DNA from: Ascarosepion bandense
Lineage: Eukaryota; Mollusca; Cephalopoda; Sepiida; Sepiidae
DNA length: 64,000 nucleotides
Direction of reading: 5' to 3'
Assembly: GCA_037127315.1 (NCBI GenBank)
Contig: JBBBDQ010000445.1
Span: forward strand, 926,001-990,000
The translations under genes and the position numbers were made by a program. The notes below the pieces were generated by a model that worked only from the letters and a program-made list of their open reading frames with translations, was not told the DNA's origin and did not search any database. Positions 8,975 through 17,914 of the stretch are shown here, piece after piece. Position 1 is the first letter of the stretch; each line of letters opens with the position of its first letter.

Positions 8975-8979
<5 letters not shown>
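7761..8979 (-). mobile_element. mariner transposon with ~22-bp TIRs in (TA)n
   Basis: AGGTAACCAAAAAAGTTCTG at 7761 and its inverse CAGAACTTTTTGGTTACCT ending at 8979 are the terminal inverted repeats. Both outer flanks are (TA)n, consistent with TA target duplication. The total of ~1.22 kb is typical of mariner. The enclosed transposase (7833-8798) is broken by in-frame stops and at least one shift, so the copy is dead. Confidence 0.93.
7833..8798 (-). pseudogene. mariner transposase (D,D34D), inactivated
   Basis: The N-terminal helix-turn-helix region is intact (GERTARRWFRKFNSGDLSLHD, then GRP). The WVPQ-like linker motif has its Trp changed to a TGA stop (8451-8453). Catalytic motifs follow: TSDEKW (first Asp, 8340-8342), LFLDDNARPH (second), and PPYSPNLASSDYH (third) with 34 residues between the last two Asp, diagnostic of mariner. 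Further stops are TAG at 8220-8222 and TAA at 8058-8060, all in one frame. The C-terminal KVLNADGDYFED lies in a different frame, so a frameshift occurs after the third Asp. About 320 codons remain against ~345 usual. Confidence 0.9.

Positions 8980-9026
<47 letters not shown>
8980..9026. repeat. (TA)n microsatellite
   Basis: A pure TA dinucleotide run, continuous in type with the short TATATATA at 7751-7760 on the other side of the mariner. It was probably one tract before insertion. Confidence 0.9.
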
Positions 9027-9028
<2 letters not shown>

Positions 9029-9080
9029 CTCCTGTAAAGCTCAGGGGTTTTTGATTATTTTTTATGTCTTAATGTAAGAT

Positions 9081-9383
9081 GATCTAGGATGTGCGTTGTG
9101 GTGCAGTGGATATCGACTAGGAACGACAAATCAGGGAGCCGAGTTCGAATTCCTTGCATTCACTTACTCTCAAATACCATTGGGAAAGGTATTGATCCGT
9201 CTCTTCCCTCTAGTTATGGGTTAAATAACATAACAGATTGCGTTCTATAGTCTTGACTGACAATCAGTCTACCACAGAAAGTAATGACAACCTACTGCGG
9301 GATAATCTTTTGCCCAGTCAGTCATGTCTCTTTCGAGACATGATCGCCCAATGCGTGTATCACGTATGACACTTGACTGGCTG
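9081..9383 (+). mobile_element. SINE-A, full length with target-site duplication
   Basis: Head GGATGTGCGTTGTGGTGCAG with A box TGGTGCAGTGG and B box GAGTTCGAATTCC, then the body (ATTGGGAAAGGTATTGATCC; CCTCTAGTTATGGGTTAAAT; ACAGAAAGTAATGACAACCT), the CATGTCTC-TTTC-GAGACATG hairpin and the tail. AATGTAAGAT at 9071-9080 is repeated at 9384-9393 as a target duplication. It is a good reference copy for the family. Confidence 0.85.
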
Positions 9384-9399
9384 AATGTAAGATATTCAA

Positions 9400-9720
9400 T
9401 AGAAGGTATATCAATATATATGTTGCCTTCATTTTAGACGGCATATCGACATTAGTATTTTGCCGTCCTTTTTAGTCCATTCGTTATATGTGTGTGATAG
9501 ATAAACATTTACGATAGAAATTTACTGAAAAAGAGAATGAAGAATTTGGCAGTGGTCAGGAGATTATGAATGCGTTTTCGGCTGAATTCGACTGTTATAA
9601 GTGATGCGTGCGTTACTGGCGGAATAGGGCGATTATATGAATAGTGAGATAACATTTACGATAGAAAACCATTGCAAGTGAGGAAATAAGGAATTATCAG
9701 TGGTCATGTGTTTGACGTCT
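9400..9720. repeat. Repeat family F, imperfect tandem
   Basis: Two related units (about 9500-9620 and 9650-9720: ACATTTACGATAGAAA... GGAATTATCAGTGGTCA) resemble 6015-6215. No coding capacity or termini recognised. Confidence 0.4.
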
Positions 9721-9779
9721 CCTGCTAATACCTATTTTGTTTTGATCGCGTGAAACAAAGGAAAAGACTCTTTGGTTTC

Positions 9780-9792
9780 AGTGACAAAAACA

Positions 9793-9824
<32 letters not shown>

Positions 9825-9917
9825 AGATGAAAGGAAAAATAGAAGCGTTTAACATCTGTCAATACCTCAATTCAATTTTGATCACGCGAAAAGAGGGTAA
9901 AAGGCATAAATTGATGA

Positions 9918-9952
<35 letters not shown>

Positions 9953-10265
9953 GAAGACAGAAAAATTGACGGAAAGAATGAGTGATTCTTTCTTTCTTTC
10001 TTTAGTTTGTGCCTTTTACCGTCTTTTCGCGTGATGAAAATTGAATAACCTATTATTTATAAGATATTTTCAGGAAACGTTAAACACTTCTGTCTTTCTT
10101 TCCATCTTTCATTCTTTCCTTTAGTTTTTCTTTCTTCTTTTCCTTCAAAAGACACAAATTAATGAATGAAAGAAAGAAGGAAAGAAAGAAAGAAAGACAG
10201 AAAGGAAGAAAGAGGGAAAGGAAGAAAGAAAACTTGAAGGAAAGAGACAAGTGTTCAACGTTTCC
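9780..10265. repeat. (GAAA)n/(CTTT)n-rich region with long inverted repeat
   Basis: Runs of GAAAG and CTTTC alternate with unique sequence. About 9872-9930 (AATTTTGATCACGCGAAAAG, AAAAGGCA) is inverted at about 9992-10048 (TGCCTTTTACCGTCTTTTCG), giving ~45-bp arms ending in GAAA/TTTC repeats. The open frames of low-complexity residues here are not genes. Confidence 0.75.
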
Positions 10266-10270
10266 TGCCA

Positions 10271-10571
10271 ATCAGTCAGTCAGTTAAGTGCCATACGTGA
10301 TACACGCTTGGGCGATCATGTCTCGAAATAGACATGACTGACTGGGCAGGAGATTATCCGCAGTAGGTTGCCATTGCTTTCTGCGGTAGACTGGTTGCTA
10401 GCCAAGGCTATAGAACCCAATCTGTCCTGATATTTAACCCATAACTGGAGGGAAGAGACGGATTAATACCTTTCCTAAGGGTATTTGCGCGTAAGTGAAT
10501 GCAATGAATTCAACTGGAATTCGAACTCTGGTCCCCGATTTCTCGTTCCGAGTCGATATCCACTGTACCAC
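10271..10571 (-). mobile_element. SINE-A, full length
   Basis: Reverse-oriented copy from CAGTCAGTCAGTTAAGTGCC (tail) to CGATATCCACTGTACCACAA (A box end). The B box GGAATTCGAACTC is present near 10512. It interrupts the GAAA-rich repeat: the TTTGATCACGC segment resumes right after it. Confidence 0.85.
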
Positions 10572-10599
10572 AAATTCAATTTTGATCACGCCATGCTCT

Positions 10600-10975
10600 T
10601 AATCAATCATTAACTTGTAAATTAATGTTCATCAAAATATAAAATTCACAGCTTAAAACTAGTTATTATTATTATTATTATTATTATTATTCCGATAGCC
10701 GAAACGGGGGGGGGGGGCACATTTCCTTTTGCAACCCCCGTGTTTGTTTATTGTGGAGATTTTCAGGCAAAGACGCCCTATGCGTAACTGACAAGTTTCT
10801 GCGAAAGTTGTTTACATTATAATATCCGGTTTGGTCAGCAGTGGGCTGGGATCAGGAATCCTAATTTCCTTTCCTCTCACCTTTTATTTTTTTTTTTTCC
10901 TGTAAATGTTTTTCGATTTTGCTATTCCGTCCCCTCACGCTAAATGTAACAAACTAATTACTTATTTCTTAAGAG
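10600..10975. other. Gene-free, (ATT)n and G-run
   Basis: (TTA)n at 10663-10691 is followed by a run of 11 G at about 10707-10717. No ORF, TIR or SINE is recognised. Confidence 0.5.
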
Positions 10976-10979
10976 TTTT

Positions 10980-12480
10980 CGTGAACATCTATGCAGACGA
11001 TAAAACCGTTTATATAGTAACGCCTCCAAAAATCAGGATGTCCAAGACCTGGCAGTTGGTCTCCACTCTGACATAGTTTTGTTGAGGCAATATAGCAAGG
11101 AGTAGCTGGTAACATTCAATATCTCCAAACCGAACCTAGTGACGCTCTAACATCACCAAACTGACCCTAAACTGGCACGTATCATGATAGATCGGTGTTC
11201 ACTCAAAGAAGACTTCTTGCATTGAACAGTTATTGGGAATGAAGCTAACCACAGACTTAAAGAGGAATTCATATATATGATCCATCGCCAAAGACGCTGG
11301 AAAAATAGCGGTTCCTTTGTACGGCACAAGAAATTATCTGACCCCTTCTCACGCACACACCTGCTATGCTCTATCTTTGCAAGATAAAAATCAAACTAAA
11401 AATGGAGTACTGTGACCATACATGGCTTGTGCTGGCCAATACTCACTTTACAGCCTTTATTGAGTCCTCCCATCACGCTTCAGCTTTACAAGAGTCAGAT
11501 TAGGCTCAAAATTGAAAATTGCTGCCACATCGTGGCTGGAACTGCCCAATCCTCACTTTCAAGCCTTGATAGATTCCTTCCGTCATGCTTCATCTTTACA
11601 AGAGTCAGATTTGACCAAACAAATGGAGTATTGCTGATATATCTGGATTGGAGTTGCCCAATGTTTACTTTTAAGTCAATAGAATCCTTCTGCTACACTT
11701 CATGTTTACAAGAATCAAATTATACCCAAAATGTCGTATCGCTGAGATATACTGACTGGAGCTGCCCAATCTTCACTTTCAAGCTTAAATAGAGTCCTTC
11801 TGTCATGGTTAATCTTTACAAGAGTAAGTTAGACCCAAAATTGAGTATTACTGCCATATAGCGCCTGGAGCTACCCAATCTTCACTTTCCAACTTTGATA
11901 GAGTCCTTTTGTCATGGTTAACCCTTACAAGAGTCAGTTAGATCCAAAACGGAGTATTGCTGCCATATATCGCCTGGAGCTACCCAATCTTCACTTTTCA
12001 GCGTTGCTAGAGTCGTTCTGTCATGCTTACACTTTACAAGAGTAAGTTAGACCCAAAACTGTTTATTGCTGCCAGATAGCGCCTGGAGCTACCCAATCTT
12101 CACTTTCCAGCTTTGATAGAGTCCTTCAGTCATTGTTAATCTTTACAAAAGTCATTTAGACACAAAATTGAGCATTGCTGCCATATATCGCCTGGAGCTA
12201 CCCAATCTTCACTTTCCAGCTTTGATAGAATCCTTCTGTCATTGTTAATCTTTACAAGAGTCAGTTAGACACAAAATTGAGTATTGCTGGCAGATAGCTG
12301 GGTTGTATCTACCTAGTCCTCGCCTTCCTGAGTTCAAAAACGTCGACGCAGCCTTGCCGGGGATTAATTTTTTCCTACTCTACAGTCTCTTCCCCACAGA
12401 CAAAACGTTGCAAGCTTCTCACTATTCTATTGCTACTTGACGTCAAATCATAGCCATGGAAATAGCGATAGAATAGTGAA
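10980..12480 (+). pseudogene. LINE-K reverse transcriptase remnant, internally expanded
   Basis: Plus-strand reading shows VNIYADDKTVYI (motif C, YADD intact) at about 10982-11017, a NISKPN-like strand, LGMKLTTDLK, a DSIAKDAGKIAVPLYGTRNY segment (about 11275-11335), LYKSQIRLKIENCCHIVAGT (about 11483) and LQSLPHRQNVASFSLFYCYL (about 12382-12440). This is a Jockey/CR1-type LINE distinct from LINE-J. The LYKSQIR...SLSSLDR coding segment has become a tandem array (11440-12320). The frame is broken repeatedly. Confidence 0.75.
11440..12320 (+). repeat. ~110-bp minisatellite derived from LINE-K coding sequence
   Basis: TTTACAAGAGTCAGAT-type landmarks occur at 11485, 11595, 11705, 11815, 11924, 12033, 12142 and 12251, a period of 109-110 bp. 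Each unit also has a CTGCCATAT...GGAGCTACCCAATCTTCACT block. The first units still read like the LINE thumb (LYKSQIR..ENCCHI.AG..QSSLSSLDR); later ones drift, and those with a 109-bp period change frame. Confidence 0.9.
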
Positions 12481-12640
12481 AGGTATTTAAAGTATTTAGG
12501 TTCAAGGAGTGAAGGTATTTAAAACAACATCAGTGTCGATGGAAAAATATCCTAATGGAATTAACTCGTAAAATTCCATACCATAATTACCTTTACTCCT
12601 TGGCAATGCTTTTTTAATGTTTAGATGATTATAATTATAA

Positions 12641-13451
12641 TCTATATATATAAAAGACAATCTGTGAGTCTGTGTGTGACTGTTCCCTATGCACGCCTAC
12701 ATTTTTTAAGCTACGCCATTCAAACTTTCTAGGGACACATATCTACAGGGAAGCCAGGTCGATACATACTTTTTGAGTTTAAGTTCAGCAAGTTTCCCTT
12801 TCGTACATTTTGGTTAATGAAACCGATTGTTTACATTTGCTCCGTAAAACATCTAAGAGCTAAGATGGTTGCTGAATTACGTCGCAGAAATCAAAATCAC
12901 CCATGTCAAATGCGACTAAAATATTTTTTATTAAAAAAAAAAAATGAGCCCTTATATTTAATTTTTATTCCGACGTTTTTAAAAATTCATTTGGTCAACA
13001 AAAAATGTGAATATTTTCCTCCGTAATTTTGAAACAAAAGAAATATTTTTAAAAAAATTCTGAACTGAGAGCGTAATAGTTTTTTTATATTTCTACATTT
13101 TTAAATACTCATCGAAAATTTCTGAACTGTGAGTGTATTAGGTTTTATATTTCTAATTTCAGTAAAAAACAAAATAGATAATTTTTATTTTTATGTCAAA
13201 TTCATTTAGTCAACAAAAAATGTAAATATTTTCCTCCGTAATTTTGAAACAAAAACAAACGCAATGTTGTTTACAATGTCACACAAAACACCAAATCACG
13301 TTTACGCAACAAAAGAAAATCGATTTTTTTAATGGAATATTTGAACAATTTTTAAACAACAATTTTTTATATAATTATTATTTTATATGACCAAGACCTA
13401 CTATTAAAAAATGTTCTGAGTTGCACGGGCAACGCCGGGCTACGATGCTAG
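12641..13451 (+). mobile_element. Non-autonomous Helitron, family 1
   Basis: Starts TCTATATATATAAAAGACAA after A and ends GCACGGGCAACGCCGGGC then TACGATGCTAG followed by T. No Rep/helicase coding sequence. The body matches 1668-2474 and 23556-24294. Confidence 0.82.
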
Positions 13452-13520
13452 TAAAGCCTAAACACATAAAAGTGAATTTATACATTTTCTTTGTTCATCA
13501 GAATTGACAACAAAAATAAT

Positions 13521-13885
13521 CTAATCTAATCTAAACTTATTTATAAATGGAACTTTGTCTCTGTGTGTGTGTCTGTATGTGTGTGTGTGTGTGTGTATCC
13601 GTTACATATAGACTCCGAAACGGCTGAACCGATTTTCTTGAACATTTACACAGTTATACTATAAGCGTCTGCGAGTGTTCTTAGCTAGGTTTTGCATCGA
13701 GGTATCCCCGATAAATATCAAAAATCGATAATCGAATAAATCGGGTTATAGAAGGATTGGTCCGATTTTAATCAAATTTGAGACACTGATAGAAAAAGAC
13801 ATAATAAACGATATTCAGAAGTTTCAAGGTTGCAGTTCTTACAATAGTGCAGAAAATCGATAATATATATATATAGAAGGCAAGA

Positions 13886-13942
<57 letters not shown>

Positions 13943-14285
13943 ATCTGCCTGTATGTCTGTATTTTTTCAGCCCTTTTATTTTAGTTTTTGCTTCGGGTTT
14001 GCCTCTAAGTAGATATAATTGTAGTTCTTAGTCTCAGCCATGATACCATTTACTCAGAGGACTTATTTAGCCTTCAAAATTCAGTTTACGACGAAAAAAC
14101 TTATTTGAAATCGATACCAGGAAATCAAAATTTGACTTACATCCATTCATTTTTCTTTCAGTCTTCGGTTTCACTTTAATTGGAAACAACTATTCCTTTT
14201 TAGTCTTTTGTGCCAACGTTCAAAGAATCTGAGCTCCAGGACCATGGATTAGTTTTAAAGCTTTCATTACGCCCGAGCAAGTAAA
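13521..14285 (+). mobile_element. Helitron-like element, family 2, 3'-truncated
   Basis: TCTAAACTTATTTATAAATG is near the start, then a (TG)-rich tract, CCGAAACGGCTGAACCGATT, a (TG)n run at about 13891-13942, and near the 3' end AGTTTTAAAGCTTTCATTAC followed by GCCCGAGCAA, where the element stops short of the CCGGGC...CTAG terminus. The intact counterpart is 53875-54595 (-). Confidence 0.7.
13891..13942 (+). repeat. (TG)n microsatellite inside Helitron-like element
   Basis: A pure GT dinucleotide run of ~50 bp within the family-2 element. Confidence 0.9.
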
Positions 14286-14529
14286 ATATAAAATCAACAT
14301 CCCTTTGAATCGCTTGTGTGAATTTTGACAAATATTTATTTTTTCATTTAGCTGAGACATGTAGTAAATCAGACATTTTCATTTTAAATGATGTCAGTTT
14401 TGGCGGGGTGGGGGGCACTCTCTATATCATTGGCATCCACTCACATCAGAATCATCATCTTCTCATCCTATTCCCTTCCCTTCCCCTGGTGGCGGCGGTG
14501 AAGCTGGCTGTGAAGCTGAAAGGTGGGCA

Positions 14530-15015
14530 AAAGCCAGAGAAGGTTTGACTAGGCCATTCGAGTGGATTTGATTTTAGTAGACAACACTGTGCGACGGATG
14601 AACTGCATCCAGCAGCAAGGCCTCTGATTGGAAGGTTGTGAGGAGCACTGGACCACCTCTTAATTGCTGTTGTTCCCAGATCCACCCTGATCCGGAGTGG
14701 TAGCACCTGTTAGGGTCCCAGCTATGGGCAAATAGTGTGACCTTCAAACTGACGTCAAAACTAAAGTATAAAAATAGACTTCACAGAAAAATATATGTTT
14801 TTGAATTAAAAATATTACCGACAATACATTTTTGAAGGAAAAAGATTGTTGCCATAAAACATTTTTGAAGAAAAATTTTTTTTTTCAACAGAATCTGACA
14901 AAATCTACCTTCTCACTCTAACCGAACATTAAAAAAATATCTTAAAACCCTACCTTTTTGGCATCAAATAACCCATAGAGGTGTTGATATGCCGTTAAAC
15001 AAAACTCAAAACTCA
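14530..15015 (+). repeat. Unclassified interspersed repeat R3
   Basis: Conserved blocks are AGCAGCAAGGCCTCTGATTG, CAGATCCACCCTGATCCGGA, TAGGGTCCCAGCTATGGGCA, an A/T-rich middle, then CTTAAAACCCTACCTTTTTG and a tail AGGTGTTGATATGCCGTTAA. Related copies are 15055-15175 (3' part), 15850-16270 (-), 46650-47160 (-) and 53375-53835 (-). No ORF or Pol III boxes recognised; it may be a SINE body or a LINE 3' UTR. Confidence 0.7.
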
Positions 15016-15054
15016 ATCTGGGTCTCCCTAAAAGAGCAGTAAGTGATCATTTGT

Positions 15055-15175
15055 CGTACAAAAATCACTAAAGTCCTATAACCGAACATTAAAAAATACC
15101 TTAAAACCCCACCTTTTTGGCATTAAATAACCCACAGAGGTGTTGATATGCTGTTAAACAAAACTCAGACTCAAA
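15055..15175 (+). repeat. R3, 3' part duplicated
   Basis: Repeats the last ~110 bp of the preceding R3 copy (CCGAACATTAAAAAATACCT; AGGTGTTGATATGCTGTTAA) and ends in AAACTCAGACTCAAACTC. Confidence 0.65.
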
Positions 15176-15475
15176 CTCAAACTGTGCGACGGAGAAGCCC
15201 CTCACTTGGTCAGAAGTACCTCTCTCTCTCTCTCGCAGTTCTTCGCCAGGCCCACATACGATTTTTAAATTTAGAATTGATCTTTCCTTAGAAACATCCA
15301 TACTGTCAAGGACACGAGTAGGAAGCTTTCTCAAACGGTCTCAACTGGAGTTTAAACTTGGCAATCCGAGTTCACATTCATCCCAAGTGAAACTTGTAAA
15401 TACGATCCATCTCTAAAGTTTGAGTTTGAGTTTTTTTTAACGGCATATCAACACCTCTGTGGGTCATTTAATTCT

Positions 15476-15850
15476 CTTTTCCAATCTTCTCACTTTGTCT
15501 TTTTTTTTACAATTGGAGTAGATAGAGCTATCTCCCGGTTCACACTCCACCCACGTCTATTGAACAGGTTAAGAGGCTCATCCCGTGTTCCTTGTTTAGG
15601 ATGTGGTTTCCGGCTTTCTCTTTTCCAATCTTTTCACTTTGTTTGTTTTTTCAATTGGAGTAGATAGATCTATCTATCGCCCGGTTCACACTCCACCCAC
15701 ATCTATTGAACAGGTTAAGAGGCTCATCCCTTGTTCCCTGTTTAGGATGTGGTCTCCAGCTTTCTCTTTTCCAATCTTTTCACTATTCCGTAGCCCCCTG
15801 CACATCAGTGGCATTACCGCCTTGCTCGGGGTGATACGATTAAAAAAAAT
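15476..15850 (+). mobile_element. SINE-D tandem pair ending in a LINE-J tail
   Basis: Two units with CCCGGTTCACACTCCACCCA (B-box-like GGTTCACACTCC) at about 15534 and 15679, a period of ~145 bp. They are followed by GTAGCCCCCTGCACATCAGT, GGCATTACCGCCTTGCTCGG, GGTGATACGATT and a run of A. That end is the same as the LINE-J 3' end (compare 49138-49190 read on the minus strand). Other SINE-D copies are at 48945-49125 and 52330-52925. Confidence 0.7.
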
Positions 15851-16270
15851 GCATAGATGGGGTTTTAAGGTATTTTTTTAATGCCCGGTTATAGTGAGAA
15901 GGTTGATTTAGATTTAATGAATGTTTTTCTTTTTATTCTTTTTTATTTTATAAAATTGAAAATGTCTTCTAGTTGTGTATTCAAAAATGTTTTGCTGAGA
16001 ATTTTTTTTTCTTTCAAAAATGTGTTATGGTAATAATTTTTTCTTCAAAAATGTATATTTTTCTATAAAAGTTTATTTTTAGGCATATATTTTTTTAAAA
16101 GTGTATTGCTATACTTTCATAGTGTTTTGACCCCAGTTTAGGGGTTAACTGTTTGCCCATAGCTGGGACCCTAACAAGTGCTACCGCTCTGGGTCAGGGT
16201 GGACCTGGGAACAACAGCAATCAGAGACCTTGCTGCCGGATGCAGTTTACCGTCATGCCCAGGACCACAT
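15850..16270 (-). repeat. R3, minus orientation
   Basis: Matches R3 from GGTTTTAAGGTATTTTTTTA through CTGGGACCCTAACAAGTGCT to TGCCGGATGCAGTTTACCGT. The extreme 3' tail (GATATGCCGT) is missing. Confidence 0.7.
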
Positions 16271-16279
16271 CGCCAAAGA

Positions 16280-17330
16280 TACTGGGAAAATGGTTGATTT
16301 CCGGAACCGTACCAGCAAGTACCTGACTCCTGATATCTTTTACCTTTATAAGAGCCAGATTAGACTGAAAATGAAAACTGCTGCAGCAGATAAACATCCT
16401 GGCCCGACACAGTGACCCAACCTTCTTAGCAGTGGATTTAGCTATGGACTCAATGTAGTGGTTCCATTTGAGATCAGAAGAGAGGGTAAGGCCGAGGAGG
16501 CGCGGCGTATTGCTCTCAGGGAGATTTGTTTGGTCCAGGCTTCTGGGACGCAGGAGAGGTTGCCTGTGATGATTGACAGACAACAGCTTGGTTTTAGTCG
16601 CATTGAAATTGACAATTGCTCCAATTCACCACAGAGTGTAGATCCCGTTCAAGGTCAGCAGCAGCAAGTTTATTTTTGTCCGCCACGACGGGTTTCTTAC
16701 TGATGCGGGAGTAAATTGTGGTGTCATCTGCGTAGATGCCTACTTGGCTCTTGATCTCATCTGGGAGGTCATTTATGAAAATAAGGAAGAGCGTCGGGCC
16801 CAGGATAGAGCCCTGAGGGACACCAGCGTTTGTGCTGTAGGATGTAGAGGCATGCCCATGCAGGACGACAGTTCACGGCTAAGATTTGCCATACTACGCA
16901 CTTTGTAGCGAACTACTCTCATCCCTTTCTCACAGACGTAACGTCGCATGTCTTTCTCAGTTCTAACGCTATTTCTATGGAGAGTTTTTCAGATGAACTA
17001 CAAACCTAAGTTCCACCTGTTTACACCCAAGATCCGCCATAATATGCACTTTGTAGCGCACTACTTTCATTTCTTTCCATAAACCCCTGTTGAGATGTAA
17101 GTTCTCCTCGAGTAGCTTTTTCCACGAACCATTGCCTTGTGAAACGGACTCCCAAGAGTATGTTTTCCCGATCACTACAATCTTAAGTTGTTCAAGTCTA
17201 AGGTTCAACCGCTGTCTTTCACACATATACACATAAAACGTGCTTCTTACTCGGTAACCCTTTGTTTTGAGTGGCCCTCATGCCTTGTACAGAGTAAAAA
17301 CCAATGTAGAAAAATAAATAAATAAAAAAT
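16280..17330 (+). pseudogene. LINE-K fragment interrupted by LINE-J
   Basis: Left part: GKMVDFRNRTSKYLTPDIFY then LYKSQIRLKM (about 16285-16380). The right part resumes at about 16878, with SHRRNVACLS and RYFYGE (16930-16985), a degenerate FFHEPLPCE segment, and a short A-rich tail (AAATAAATAAATAAAAAATA) near 17310-17330. It shares sequence with 10980-12480 and 43676-43900. Frame heavily decayed. Confidence 0.6.
16385..16875 (-). pseudogene. LINE-J internal fragment inside LINE-K
   Basis: The minus strand reads motif B/C surroundings: a [22 protein letters not shown] block, then [15 protein letters not shown] near 16700-16755, NRDL/TAVVN-like text, LLSVNHHRQPLLRP, LRLLGLTLSSDLKWNHYIES and STAKKVG. 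It corresponds to 49800-50290 of the longest copy. Both ends are truncated. Confidence 0.75.
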
Positions 17331-17339
17331 ACAACTAAC

Positions 17340-17910
17340 ACATTTGCCAATATTTATTAAAAATAGGAGTTGCATTTAATAGGAATATGGTAATCTTTTG
17401 CGTATAATAAATGACTCTCAAGAAAGATTTTTTGTGGGCATCTGTTTGTTAAATCGTCTTCAAACAGATTGTGTTTCAGGGAATGATTTCAGTGGACAAT
17501 TGAAATTTTAAAAAAATGGCTTCAATGGTTCACATATGCCAGTAAACTGTCCCTGAATGTTTGACATTTGGAAACCATTTGAGTATGATGCAAATTGTTG
17601 ATTTTAACAGTCGGGATCAGTGGCAATTATCTAATGCACAGGCCTGTGACGACAGACAACAGATCTTTCTTTGGGCGTTGGCCTATATTTAAATCTTTCC
17701 CCTTCCCAAAAGTTTTGCCGGAGTTTTAGGGTTTTACACATGGAGTTTTTTTTTCAGATGTATATTAAGGATGCGATATATGGAAGGTTTTTGCGGAACA
17801 GAAAATTGCTTCCGATCTGTAAATTTTGAGAAATATATCATTTTTTAAATAAAGAAAATTCTGCTATAAATTTGCGAGGAGTACAAACACGAATATTATG
17901 GCTAAAATAA
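17340..17910. other. No recognised feature
   Basis: AT-rich single-copy-looking sequence. No ORF above background, terminal repeats, SINE boxes or microsatellites were recognised. Confidence 0.4.
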
Positions 17911-17914
17911 AGGT

